A stretch of DNA of 64,000 bases from Myroides sp. NP-2 (GTDB lineage Bacteria; Bacteroidota; Bacteroidia; Flavobacteriales; Flavobacteriaceae), in NCBI RefSeq assembly GCF_014145665.1, contig NZ_JACHTD010000001.1, positions 372,001 through 436,000 on the forward strand. The letters run 5' to 3'. The position numbers and the translations under genes were made by a program. Below, piece after piece: positions 8,268-15,977 of the stretch (its first letter is position 1; each line of letters opens with the position of its first letter). The notes below the pieces were generated by a model. That model was not told where the DNA came from. It did no database searches and worked only from the letters and a program-made list of their open reading frames with translations.

Positions 8268-10760
8268 TTAGAAATAAATTGCAAATGAGCCTCGAATGGC
8301 AAACTTTCGAGCGTCAGGCATGTCCAAATAATTTCCTCTCCAGCTTAAGTCAAGTCTAAATACCTTGAATATATTACCAATTCCAACGTAGTATTCATAA
8401 TAGAAGTCCTCTGGTGCTTTATAAACCAATTGAGAGGCATTGAGGTCTATGTTTTCTTGGGAGATCTTTCCGTAAATTCCCCTAAAGCCTACGATTTCTC
8501 TTAGGTTTAGGTCTCTAAACCACGGGATTCTCGAGAGTAATCGACCGCCAAAATTGTGTTCTAAGTGAATAGAAGCATATTCATTGGTTACAAACTCGTA
8601 GTAGTTTAAGTTGGCAAAGGTATTTTCGATGTTAAACCACGATTGGTTTCCGGGTACCACACTCAGTAGGCCCAGCGGTACTTCGCCAAATGTTTTTCCT
8701 GCTTCAACAGTCGTTGTAAAGGTCCCAAATCCGCCGAGTAGAATTGGTTTTCTCGCGTATAATTGCAACTTGTCATACTGGAAATTACTGTCAAAAGCCC
8801 CTTTAAATCCATGGCTATAGCGCAGGTATAATTTCAAGTATTTTTGATCTATTTCGTTTCGATCCACCCCATATCCAATAGTTCTCTTTCCAGGCGTATA
8901 GTCTACTGCCATTTCAATCTCCGATTGTTTGGTTTCATTTGAAATCAACGTGCGTTCTTTGTCAATATAGTAATCGAGATTAAAAAGATCCGAGGCTGGT
9001 TTTAGTGTTCGGTAGCTAAAGGTGGTTAAGAAACGCAAGTTCTTTACGGGTTCAATTTCCAAACCGACAGTTGATAAATTAATATCCGTCAGTTTAGAGT
9101 TGTCTCCACTAGCAAAAAGGGAGCTAGAGGCGAAACTTCGTCCCAATACGTCGTTGGTTTCCGTTAAACTTACCCCGATTTGTTCTACATCTCGGCGATT
9201 TCCTCCAAATAGAATAAATCGAGAAGGACTGTGTAGTAGGAGTCTTCCGCTCATTCCGTATTTGAATTTATTATCTTTAAAACCATAGGCCCCATAACCT
9301 TCTAACCTCCATTTGTCATTCGGTCCAAAGTACGTTCGCCCTCCTGCACGCAGGCGCAAGCCCTCAATATCATTATAACCAAAGGTGGAGAAAATCGGAC
9401 CATAGTCTAACTTATACTTCGGAATGTTGTAGTAATTACTCGCGATAGTAGAGGTTAAGTTAAACAAAAACCTAAATTTTGGTACAGTTTTCAGCGTATC
9501 TAACATTTTGTAGATCCCGTATTCATCTTTACTTAAAGATTCAAAACGGTAGGTCTGCCAAAACTCATCCGATCGACTGTAGATCGACTCATCGTATTGG
9601 TTGACATCCACGCGATAGAAATCATCTGGATGTTTAATGTTGAATTGGTGATTCTGGTATATCGTGGTGCGTTTTCCGTAAATACCCTTTGATTTTTCCT
9701 TTTTTGACAGGGCAAAATCAGACATAAAATGGTCGCGTGTCAACAAGAAAACGGAATCATTTAGCACATCAAATTCCTGTTCAATATAGATTTCTTTGAT
9801 CCAGTTGATGTTGGCATCTCGGCTGGCTTCCATATTGATTTTTTTGATGGCAAAGGTGGAGTCATTCACCCAAAAGTCTCCTTTAAAGGTAAGTTCCCCT
9901 TTTCGTCTAGGATAATAGACAATGTTGTAACACCATTTGTCATCAATATAAGCACTATCTGCTAATACGTAATTGTACACGTTAATTCCAGTACGCGACA
10001 AGGGGCTGACAAAGTCTTTGTCAAATATTTTAATATAGTTGTTATAGATGTTATATTCAGCATATAAATCTTTTACGAACTCAATTATGTGTTGGTTTGT
10101 ATCAAATCCGGAGTTTTTGTTCCCCAGGGTTTTTTCAATTTTTTTGTTGCCTAGATTATCTCCGTAAACCTGTCCAATATTTTCATTGATAAAGATAGGA
10201 AGGTAGGTTTTACCCGTGATGCGGTTGGTATCCACTTGATCGAAGATAAATTCCATTCCCCTGAAAATTTTGCTTTTGCGATAAGCGCTGTCGATAGAGT
10301 TTAGGTCGAATTCAATTTTTTCGTATTTGTCAAATTCGTATTGATCAAACATATACAAGCCATTTTTGCGCTTGCGCTCCCATATTTTTCTTAAAATATC
10401 GAGGGCAGGGTTGTTTTTTTTGGAGGTTTTTCCCGTGAAAATACGCACCTCTTCCAACATATTATCTTCCTCTAATGTGATGGTTAAGTCAAGATTACTA
10501 TGGCTTTTAAGCGGAACATAGGTTGTTTTATAGCCAACGAAAGACACCACTAGCGTATCGTAGTTTTTTTCAGTTTCCAAATAAAACTTTCCAAGCTCGT
10601 TAGCGATGACACCTTGGGTAGAATGCTTGAAATATACACTGGCATAGGAAACCTCTACATTGTTGCTATCTTTAATTTTACCACTTACTTTTGTTTGTGC
10701 AAAACCTTGGAAATGAGCAAATAAAAGGGGGATTAGGTAAAATAATATGTTTTTCTTCAT
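8268..10760 (-). CDS. DUF5686 / carboxypeptidase-regulatory-like outer-membrane protein
   Basis: An 830-residue envelope protein. From the ATG at 10760 there is a clear signal peptide (MKKNILFYLIPLLFAHFQG, then FAQ). A CarboxypepD_reg-like beta-sandwich follows (about 23-105: KVSGKIKDSNN, YASVYFKHSTQGV, DTLVVSFVGYKT), then a long DUF5686 region ending in many beta-strands as in an outer-membrane barrel. Eight extra residues upstream in the longer frame are not needed. Such proteins are widespread in Bacteroidota. Their function is unknown, and links to envelope assembly or TonB-type systems are only suggestive. It stands downstream of pdhB on the same strand but is separated by a terminator. 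Confidence 0.82.
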   Translation of the reverse strand: MKKNILFYLIPLLFAHFQGFAQTKVSGKIKDSNNVEVSYASVYFKHSTQGVIANELGKFYLETEKNYDTLVVSFVGYKTTYVPLKSHSNLDLTITLEEDNMLEEVRIFTGKTSKKNNPALDILRKIWERKRKNGLYMFDQYEFDKYEKIEFDLNSIDSAYRKSKIFRGMEFIFDQVDTNRITGKTYLPIFINENIGQVYGDNLGNKKIEKTLGNKNSGFDTNQHIIEFVKDLYAEYNIYNNYIKIFDKDFVSPLSRTGINVYNYVLADSAYIDDKWCYNIVYYPRRKGELTFKGDFWVNDSTFAIKKINMEASRDANINWIKEIYIEQEFDVLNDSVFLLTRDHFMSDFALSKKEKSKGIYGKRTTIYQNHQFNIKHPDDFYRVDVNQYDESIYSRSDEFWQTYRFESLSKDEYGIYKMLDTLKTVPKFRFLFNLTSTIASNYYNIPKYKLDYGPIFSTFGYNDIEGLRLRAGGRTYFGPNDKWRLEGYGAYGFKDNKFKYGMSGRLLLHSPSRFILFGGNRRDVEQIGVSLTETNDVLGRSFASSSLFASGDNSKLTDINLSTVGLEIEPVKNLRFLTTFSYRTLKPASDLFNLDYYIDKERTLISNETKQSEIEMAVDYTPGKRTIGYGVDRNEIDQKYLKLYLRYSHGFKGAFDSNFQYDKLQLYARKPILLGGFGTFTTTVEAGKTFGEVPLGLLSVVPGNQSWFNIENTFANLNYYEFVTNEYASIHLEHNFGGRLLSRIPWFRDLNLREIVGFRGIYGKISQENIDLNASQLVYKAPEDFYYEYYVGIGNIFKVFRLDLSWRGNYLDMPDARKFAIRGSFAIYF

Positions 10761-10781
10761 AGTCAATATTAGGCATAAATA

Positions 10782-10815
10782 CAAAAAACTCCATCCTATA
10801 AGATAAGATGGAGTA
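10782..10815 (-). terminator. Intrinsic terminator after pdhB
   Basis: The stem ACTCCATC/GATGGAGT (10788-10795 with 10807-10814) is followed on the minus strand by a T-run (10783-10787). It separates pdhB from the DUF5686 gene. Confidence 0.75.
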
Positions 10816-10850
10816 ATTCAAATATACAATTTTTTTTTACTTAAAAAAGT

Positions 10851-11828
10851 TTATCTGTATAGTACTTTTTTCACTGCCTTGATTACGTCATTGGAGTTCG
10901 GTAACCATTGCTCTAGCAATACAGGTGAATAAGGTGCAGGGGTATCTGCAGTAGTAATTCTCTGGATTGGAGCATCTAAGTGATCGAAAGCCTGTTCTTG
11001 GACTAAGTAAGTAATCTCTGACGATACACTTCCAAATGGCCAAGCCTCTTCCAAAATAACCAAACGGTTGGTTTTCTTTACTGAAGTTAAGATGGCTTCT
11101 TGATCCATTGGACGAACCGTACGCAAATCAATTACCTCACAAGAGATTCCGTCTTTCTCTAATTCTTCAGCCGCTTTTAATGCCTCTTTGATGATTTTAC
11201 CAAACGACACAATTGTCACGTCTTTTCCTTCTCTCTTAATATCAGCAACTCCAATAGGAAGCGTGTATTCTCCTTCAGGAACTTCTCCTTTATCCCCATA
11301 CATTTGCTCTGACTCCATAAAAATAACAGGGTCATTGTCGCGAATTGCTGATTTCAATAATCCTTTTGCATCATAAGGAGTAGAAGGAACTACCACTTTT
11401 AAACCTGGTACGTTGGCAAACCAATTTTCAAAGGCTTGTGAGTGCGTAGCACCTAATTGTCCAGCTGAAGCAGTTGGTCCGCGAAATACAATGGGAATGT
11501 TGAATTGACCACCTGACATCTGACGCATCTTAGCTGCGTTGTTTATTATTTGGTCGATTCCTACTAAAGAGAAGTTGAATGTCATAAATTCAACAATCGG
11601 ACGGTTTCCATTCATGGCAGAACCAACAGCAATCCCCGCAAAACCTAGTTCTGCAATAGGAGCGTCAATTACGCGTTTAGGACCGAATTCGTCCAACATA
11701 CCTTTTGAAGCTTTATAAGCACCATTATATTCAGCTACTTCTTCTCCAATTAAATATATGGTTTCATCGCGACGCATTTCCTCGCTCATAGCTTCACATA
11801 CGGCCTCTCTAAATTGAATCGTTCTCAT
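10851..11828 (-). CDS. pdhB: Pyruvate dehydrogenase E1 component, beta subunit
   Basis: A 325-residue transketolase-like subunit that, with an alpha subunit encoded elsewhere, forms the thiamine-diphosphate-dependent E1 enzyme feeding acetyl-CoA synthesis. The N-terminus MRTIQFREAVCEAMSEEM, the IGEEVAEYNGAYKASKGM segment and IDAPIAELGFAGIAVGSAM are typical of E1-beta, as are the FRGPTASAGQLGATHSQ segment and the C-terminal domain with DLRTVRPMD and LEEAWPFGSVSSEI. The start is well placed with an A-rich leader. It is apparently monocistronic. A matching E2-type gene occurs at 46.7 kb but seems to belong to another 2-oxoacid complex or to serve several. Confidence 0.93.
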   Translation of the reverse strand: MRTIQFREAVCEAMSEEMRRDETIYLIGEEVAEYNGAYKASKGMLDEFGPKRVIDAPIAELGFAGIAVGSAMNGNRPIVEFMTFNFSLVGIDQIINNAAKMRQMSGGQFNIPIVFRGPTASAGQLGATHSQAFENWFANVPGLKVVVPSTPYDAKGLLKSAIRDNDPVIFMESEQMYGDKGEVPEGEYTLPIGVADIKREGKDVTIVSFGKIIKEALKAAEELEKDGISCEVIDLRTVRPMDQEAILTSVKKTNRLVILEEAWPFGSVSSEITYLVQEQAFDHLDAPIQRITTADTPAPYSPVLLEQWLPNSNDVIKAVKKVLYR

Positions 11829-12331
11829 AAGTTCTTATTTTCCGTAAAATTATTCAATAGTCACAAAAGTATGAAAAAATATCATTACAACGCTTATGTT
11901 CTATTCTGTTTTGTTTTTTTTAACTGCGTCTTTGAATTGTATAGGTTTTTGGGTGGAAATAGGGCAATTACAAGCTCGGTACTTGCAGATTTAATGGGCT
12001 TCTTTCACAAGTATCCCTCCTATTGCCCCTATACTTTTGCCTGCTGTCTGATGAGATTACCCAAGCAAAAAAAAGATGCTGTAATCCGAAATTGGATGTT
12101 TGTGACAACAAATCATCAACTACCTTATCTTGTTCAATGCTATAGGTGAGCGTATTGGTTGCTATATTAAGTAGGGATTCACTCTTTTCGTAGTGTTTTT
12201 TTTTGTTTTAGTATTCGAAGTTAACCCTGTGTTTTAGAAGAAGAATTGTGGACTTTTGTGGAAATAATACACAATATGATGTTGTTTTGCCGATTTGAAT
12301 AAATTAGTTGTAAATGTTTTTTTTACTGATA
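11829..12331. other. Intergenic stretch with no convincing gene
   Basis: About 500 bases between pdhB and a plus-strand lipoprotein gene. The only longish open frame (from an ATG at 11871 to 12149, plus strand) has an odd, Cys/Phe-rich composition with no family likeness and is not called. The right-hand end carries the promoter of the lipoprotein gene. Confidence 0.5.
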
Positions 12332-12339
12332 TATATTTG
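12308..12339 (+). promoter_or_regulatory. Bacteroidota-type promoter for the lipoprotein gene
   Basis: TATATTTG at 12332-12339 matches the -7 consensus TAnnTTTG, and a TTG at 12308-12310 lies 21 bases upstream as a -33 element. The start codon is 29 bases downstream. Confidence 0.6.
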
Positions 12340-12368
12340 TACGGTAAAACATTAAAAAAAACAGAATT

Positions 12369-12740
12369 ATGTTAAGAAAAGCAAAAGTAGTACTGGTTTG
12401 TGCGATGGTCTCTATGGGACTATTTTCATGTAGTAGTGATGATAATACATCGAGCAATGCTGCATATGAAGTTGTAGCTAAAACATCAGATAATGCCGTA
12501 TTGAGAAATATCGTTGTTGTTGAAGGAGATGGAACAACAGAATCAATTGCCGATCTAGGTAAAAAAGAATGGTCAAAATCATTCGCAGGAAACAAAATTG
12601 TTGCGGTTTCTGTTACAGCACAAACAATTGATTCGGAAGATAATAATGGTGAATTGACGTTAGAAGTTGTACAAGGAGGGAAAGTAATCAAAACATCGAA
12701 GGCTAACGGAAGCGTGCTTGTTGCTAATATTTCGATGTAA
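12369..12740 (+). CDS. Small lipoprotein, probably surface-exposed
   Basis: A 123-residue lipoprotein. Residues 1-20 form the signal, with lipobox LFSC (Cys21). The mature start CSSDDN has acidic residues right after the Cys, resembling the lipoprotein export signal that sends Bacteroidota lipoproteins to the cell surface. The rest is a short beta-rich domain (VVEGDGTTESIADLGKKEW, then LTLEVVQGGKVIKTSKANG). I do not recognise the family. The gene is a single unit with its own promoter (12332-12339) and strong terminator (12790-12819). It borders the AT-rich accessory island but reads away from it. Confidence 0.75.
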   Translation: MLRKAKVVLVCAMVSMGLFSCSSDDNTSSNAAYEVVAKTSDNAVLRNIVVVEGDGTTESIADLGKKEWSKSFAGNKIVAVSVTAQTIDSEDNNGELTLEVVQGGKVIKTSKANGSVLVANISM

Positions 12741-12789
12741 GTAACAATTGTTTTGTACAACCTAAACCAAGGTGAAAGAAATAAAAGGA

Positions 12790-12819
12790 AGAGTTCAGTC
12801 AAACTGAACTCTTTTTTTG
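12790..12819 (+). terminator. Intrinsic terminator after the lipoprotein gene
   Basis: A perfect 9-bp stem AGAGTTCAG/CTGAACTCT with a 5-base loop is followed by seven Ts. Confidence 0.9.
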
Positions 12820-12824
12820 TTTCA

Positions 12825-12917
12825 TTCTACACTACTGTTTTTAACTAAAGCAGAAATTTTTTTATAGATAAAATTAAAACATTATTCAGAAGAAAGTTCG
12901 ATCTAAGCTAAATGATC
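12825..12917 (-). pseudogene. Relic of a second PP-loop ATPase gene
   Basis: On the minus strand this stretch translates as DHLA-stop-IELSSE-stop-CFNFIYKK-ISALVKNSSVE. It aligns residue by residue with residues 106-137 of the intact PP-loop protein at 14087-15256 (DYLAYIEFSSEQ, CFDFIYKKV, TAFFNNISVD). DNA identity over the best 67 bases is roughly 80 percent by eye. Two in-frame stops and the loss of everything else show a decayed fragment. It therefore records a former paralogue of that gene next to the present cluster. The alignment was done by hand and the ends are approximate. Confidence 0.7.
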
Positions 12918-12939
12918 TCGATCGCGTGGATTGCGTTTT

Positions 12940-13037
12940 GTTTGAGTCTTGTTCGAGTCATGTTCGAGTCAGCTTCGGTAAATCGGGGTTAAACCCCCGT
13001 AAATCCGCATGTTTACCGAAGAAGACCCGAACAAAAG
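12940..13037. repeat. Inverted array of a TTCGA-like motif at 11-bp spacing
   Basis: The motif TTTGA, TTCGA, TTCGA, TTCGG starts at 12941, 12952, 12963 and 12974, exactly 11 bases apart. On the far side the complementary CCGAA starts at 13016 and 13027, again 11 apart. Between them a 10-bp inverted repeat CTTCGGTAAA/TTTACCGAAG (12973-12982 and 13012-13021) encloses a smaller CGGGG/CCCCG hairpin (12984-12999). The function is unknown. A similar phased array occurs at 60256-60350. Confidence 0.65.
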
Positions 13038-13311
13038 TAAAACTATACCAAACAAACAGCTGAATAACAGTTGTTTGTGTTGTTTGTTGAAGGAAAAACA
13101 AGCCCTTTTGTGCTTTTTTCTTCCCTATCATGGAAAAACACGGAAGGGGACAGTTCAGGTTCATTTGGACTGATATAGGTTTATAGTGTATTCATGTAGA
13201 AGGCGAATAGAACAAAACGATTGTGAAAAAATAGTAATCCGCGCGATCGGAGTCTAACATTCGTTTTACTTGCAAGAATAATTAATCAAAGAAAAGAGCT
13301 CCGTTTTATAC

Positions 13312-13352
13312 CATACAAAGAGGGTGCCCCAAAAGGACACCCTCTTTGTATG
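13312..13352. terminator. 15-bp-stem GAGGGTG hairpin at the end of the NTase gene
   Basis: A perfect 15-bp stem CATACAAAGAGGGTG/CACCCTCTTTGTATG encloses an 11-base loop. It lies 28 bases past the nucleotidyltransferase stop. There is no long T-run, so it may act as an RNA-stabilising end as well as a terminator. The inner stem and the inverted loop match the hairpin at 7597-7630. Confidence 0.65.
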
Positions 13353-13379
13353 TTTCGCTCTTCATCTTTTATAATTTTT

Positions 13380-14081
13380 TTAGGTTGAAGGTTCAGTATG
13401 CCACTCTTGTGGCTGTATAGGAATGTCGAGTTGATAAAATAGCGCATGCAAAGCTTGAATGCGTTCTTCATTGTTTTTGGCTCTGTAGAAATCTGTAAAA
13501 ATGCGTTGTAATTCAGGGACTTGAATATCTTGTATTCTAGTTTTTATTCTTGGTAGGTAGTGTTGGTGAATATTATAATAGTAGGTAATAACTTCACTTA
13601 TTACTGTATTTAAAATATAAGTGCAACAGTTAGTATCTGTTTGCAAAATATCTGTAGCGTCCTCCAGTAAAGTAGTAATATAATAGCGTTGTTGTTGTAA
13701 TTCTTCTGTTGAATACTTTCTTGGCGTTTGAAGATAATAATGGGCAAGTTTGAGGAGATCCTTTAGGTATTCTTGACCAAATAGAACGATACTAGTCGTT
13801 AACAGATGAGCTGTCGAAGGCCGATTCTTTTTATGCTCTTCTATAAAATAGTTCTTAATATGCTCTGGATTGTTTATGAATATATCGCAAGCAATTTGGT
13901 TGAAATATTTAAAGTGTCGCTGCCTAAATGAAGCATCATGGATTACATGAATATCCAGATCACTGTTTGTATCGTGTTGATTTCTAACAATACTGCCTCC
14001 TACAAGGATTGCTTTTGGATTAAAATTTTGGCTTATCCATTCTTGAGCTTGCTTTAATGCTTGTTTGTGTTTGCTTTCCAT
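13380..14081 (-). CDS. Nucleotidyltransferase-fold protein of the PP-loop/peptide cluster
   Basis: A 233-residue protein with an N-terminal minimal nucleotidyltransferase domain of the DNA polymerase-beta fold. The signature is VGGS (27-30), ten intervening residues, then DLD (41-43), with the third acidic residue probably in ACDIF near 64. The C-terminal half is helical (LLKLAHYYLQTPRKYS, then IQALHALFYQLDIP) and resembles the helical bundle that follows such domains in kanamycin-type or HEPN-linked enzymes. It would transfer a nucleotide to an unknown target. It begins 5 bp after the PP-loop gene and is almost certainly co-transcribed with it and the 54-residue peptide gene. No MNT/HEPN toxin partner is visible. 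Confidence 0.75.
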   Translation of the reverse strand: MESKHKQALKQAQEWISQNFNPKAILVGGSIVRNQHDTNSDLDIHVIHDASFRQRHFKYFNQIACDIFINNPEHIKNYFIEEHKKNRPSTAHLLTTSIVLFGQEYLKDLLKLAHYYLQTPRKYSTEELQQQRYYITTLLEDATDILQTDTNCCTYILNTVISEVITYYYNIHQHYLPRIKTRIQDIQVPELQRIFTDFYRAKNNEERIQALHALFYQLDIPIQPQEWHTEPST

Positions 14082-14086
14082 TATAT

Positions 14087-15256
14087 TTAATTATTCGTGT
14101 AATACAACCATTTTTGTATTAAATGATGAGAAATTTCTTCTGTAACGCTGAATCCTAATTCTTTTATGTATATAAATGGGGATTTGTTAAGTGTCGATAA
14201 GTTTTGAAATCCATCTAGTAAGTCATATTCGAAACCAGGAATAAGAGAACTTGTAATTTGTGAAAAATAGTAAGGAATCGCTCTGTTTACTAGTTTGTCA
14301 GCATGGCGTTGTTCATAGTTTTCTAAAGAGAGTTTAGGGTAACAACCGTCAAGTATTTTTTTAGGAATACGATATAAGGGATACCAAAGTTGCGTATGAT
14401 CTATTTCTCTAATAGGAAATGGAAGTGGCAATTTTCCTTTTGATACTTGAAAGATAGATTCTGCCAGTAAATCTTCTAGATTTAATCCAGTTATCATTGC
14501 TTGCGCGTTGTGGGTCTTTGAATAGTGTTGTAGCACTTCTCTTATTACAAAAGTGCCTAATACATCTAGGTCACTGTCTTTAAAAACGTCAAAAAAATCT
14601 GTATCCCAAGTAAGAGCATTCTTTTTACCTATGATCTTGCATATTTCGTTGGGAGCAACAATATTGAGTTGTATATCTGCTTCTTTGCATATGTATTTAG
14701 CTCTATCTACTGCTAGATCCCACACATCTAAACCACAACACATAACAGCGATAAGTTGAGTTTTATGGATCTTTTTTACCTGTAGTAAAGCTTTTAGTAG
14801 AGTGTTTGAGTCACCACCACCACTTATTCCAACTATGATTGGGCGATTATCTACACTAATGTTATTAAAAAAAGCTGTAACTTTTTTATAGATAAAGTCA
14901 AAACATTGCTCAGAAGAAAATTCAATGTAGGCTAAATAGTCGAAATTTTCAGATTGGAAGATGTATTCAGTTGATTTAGTGTTATTATAGCTTACGAGAT
15001 AATTCTTTAGTATCACTTTCGGCAGATTTATATTTCGATTGGTCTGTAAGATTATTGCATCATAATTGTCTAAAATGTAATCATCAATTGTAGTATTAAG
15101 TGTTTTAGGAAGTATTTTTAGTCTATCTCCTTTTTGGCCATAGAAATTAATGGACTGAAAAGGTAATTTGTTTACTAGACAGATATTTTCTAACGTTTGT
15201 TGTTTATTATAGTTTAAATCAAATTTTCCTTGAGCTGTATTGAGGATTATATTCAT
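14087..15256 (-). CDS. PP-loop (N-type ATP pyrophosphatase) protein
   Basis: A 389-residue protein whose central domain binds ATP through the PP-loop SGGGDS (145-150). The conserved GLNLEDLLAE (257-266) corresponds to the second motif of the TtcA/TilS/asparagine-synthetase group. Such enzymes adenylate a carbonyl and exchange it for S or N, as in thiolation, amidation or lysidine formation. The first about 130 residues form an extra domain of unknown family, beginning with strand-like MNIILNTAQGKFDLNY. The protein is too divergent and has the wrong neighbours for tRNA lysidine or 2-thiocytidine synthetase. It is sandwiched between a 54-residue Cys-rich peptide gene and a nucleotidyltransferase, so peptide modification is a plausible inferred role. 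A decayed second copy lies at 12825-12917. Confidence 0.75.
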   Translation of the reverse strand: MNIILNTAQGKFDLNYNKQQTLENICLVNKLPFQSINFYGQKGDRLKILPKTLNTTIDDYILDNYDAIILQTNRNINLPKVILKNYLVSYNNTKSTEYIFQSENFDYLAYIEFSSEQCFDFIYKKVTAFFNNISVDNRPIIVGISGGGDSNTLLKALLQVKKIHKTQLIAVMCCGLDVWDLAVDRAKYICKEADIQLNIVAPNEICKIIGKKNALTWDTDFFDVFKDSDLDVLGTFVIREVLQHYSKTHNAQAMITGLNLEDLLAESIFQVSKGKLPLPFPIREIDHTQLWYPLYRIPKKILDGCYPKLSLENYEQRHADKLVNRAIPYYFSQITSSLIPGFEYDLLDGFQNLSTLNKSPFIYIKELGFSVTEEISHHLIQKWLYYTNN

Positions 15257-15274
15257 CGTCTTTAGGTTTTTTTA

Positions 15275-15299
15275 GGGGAAAGCTTCACAAACCTCCCCC
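15275..15299 (-). promoter_or_regulatory. Hairpin between the peptide gene and the PP-loop gene
   Basis: On the minus strand an 8-bp stem (four G-C pairs, two G-U pairs) encloses a 9-base loop, 18 bases before the PP-loop start. It is followed by A-rich rather than T-rich sequence, so it is not a normal terminator. A processing or attenuation site that keeps the peptide mRNA more abundant than the enzyme mRNA is possible. Confidence 0.4.
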
Positions 15300-15340
15300 T
15301 TGTATTACTAATTATTACTAAGAATTATTTGTTCGAATAA

Positions 15341-15505
15341 TTACATGGATATAATATTTGAACTTGTTCCACAAAGACAACAAATTTTAGAATCTGTTAA
15401 ATATGGTTGTTGATTTTTGTACGCAGATTCAACTGTTTGAATTGCGTTGGATGGAATAGGAGCAGAACTTTCCCATTTTCTGATTTTTAATAATGTTTGC
15501 ATCAT
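15341..15505 (-). CDS. 54-residue Cys-rich peptide, candidate modified-peptide precursor
   Basis: A short gene with ATG-ATG at its start encodes 54 residues. The N-terminal two thirds are hydrophilic and leader-like (MMQTLLKIRKWESSAPIPSN). The C-terminal end has a compact core ICCLCGTSS followed by NIISM. It precedes, on the same strand, the PP-loop ATPase (84 bases downstream) and the nucleotidyltransferase. A small peptide with clustered Cys/Thr/Ser at its C-terminus in front of an adenylating enzyme is the classic layout of a ribosomally made, post-translationally modified peptide. No transporter, protease or immunity gene is visible nearby, so this is inference. It could also be a small metal-binding protein. 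No family was recognised. Confidence 0.6.
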   Translation of the reverse strand: MMQTLLKIRKWESSAPIPSNAIQTVESAYKNQQPYLTDSKICCLCGTSSNIISM

Positions 15506-15977
15506 ATATAGATTTAAAAAATTGTATTAGGTAGTAGACTAGAGTTAAAAAATAGGAATCAAATAGGTTGCCAATTAAGGGGCAAGGGAGAGATTTAGTT
15601 GATATAGTAATACTTTTAGATGTATATATGTTTCTTTTGAATATTCGGGTCTATACTTACGTGATTTACTTTTAGAAGTAATAAGATTAGAATTAAAAAA
15701 GTATAGGATAGTCTAAGCTTTATTCTGGTTTAGTTGATGCGCTTTATTTTTATCTAGTTCGAATTAAATTGCAAACTTTTTAAATTTTTGTCTTTTGTTT
15801 CAATAAATGGATATTTGATGGGGGTAATTCCACAAAAGATATTGAATTATTGGGTGATTTAGTAAATTATTTTTGGTTAATTCAAACTAAATTAGTATGC
15901 TTGCATAGTAAAATATTGAAAATTAATTCTTATTTTCGTTCACAAGTAATATTGTAAAACAAAAAACTATAATAATA
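15506..15977. other. Very AT-rich divergent intergenic region
   Basis: About 470 bases between the peptide gene (minus) and etfB (plus). I see no further open frame with a plausible start. A short inverted repeat TTGCC/GGCAA at 15569-15586 with an adjacent TATTTG-like element on the minus strand could be the promoter or operator of the peptide operon, but the match to TAnnTTTG is imperfect. Confidence 0.4.

Noticed and set aside
11871..12149. Plus-strand open frame of 92 codons after pdhB
   Set aside because: No family likeness, odd Cys/Phe/Tyr composition, no promoter or ribosome-binding signal.
13380..14081. MNT/HEPN toxin-antitoxin pair
   Set aside because: The nucleotidyltransferase has no neighbouring HEPN gene; its partner is a PP-loop ATPase.
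14087..15256. tRNA lysidine synthetase (TilS) or TtcA
   Set aside because: Only the PP-loop and one downstream motif are shared; TtcA's CxxC motifs and TilS C-terminal domains are absent and the genomic context differs.
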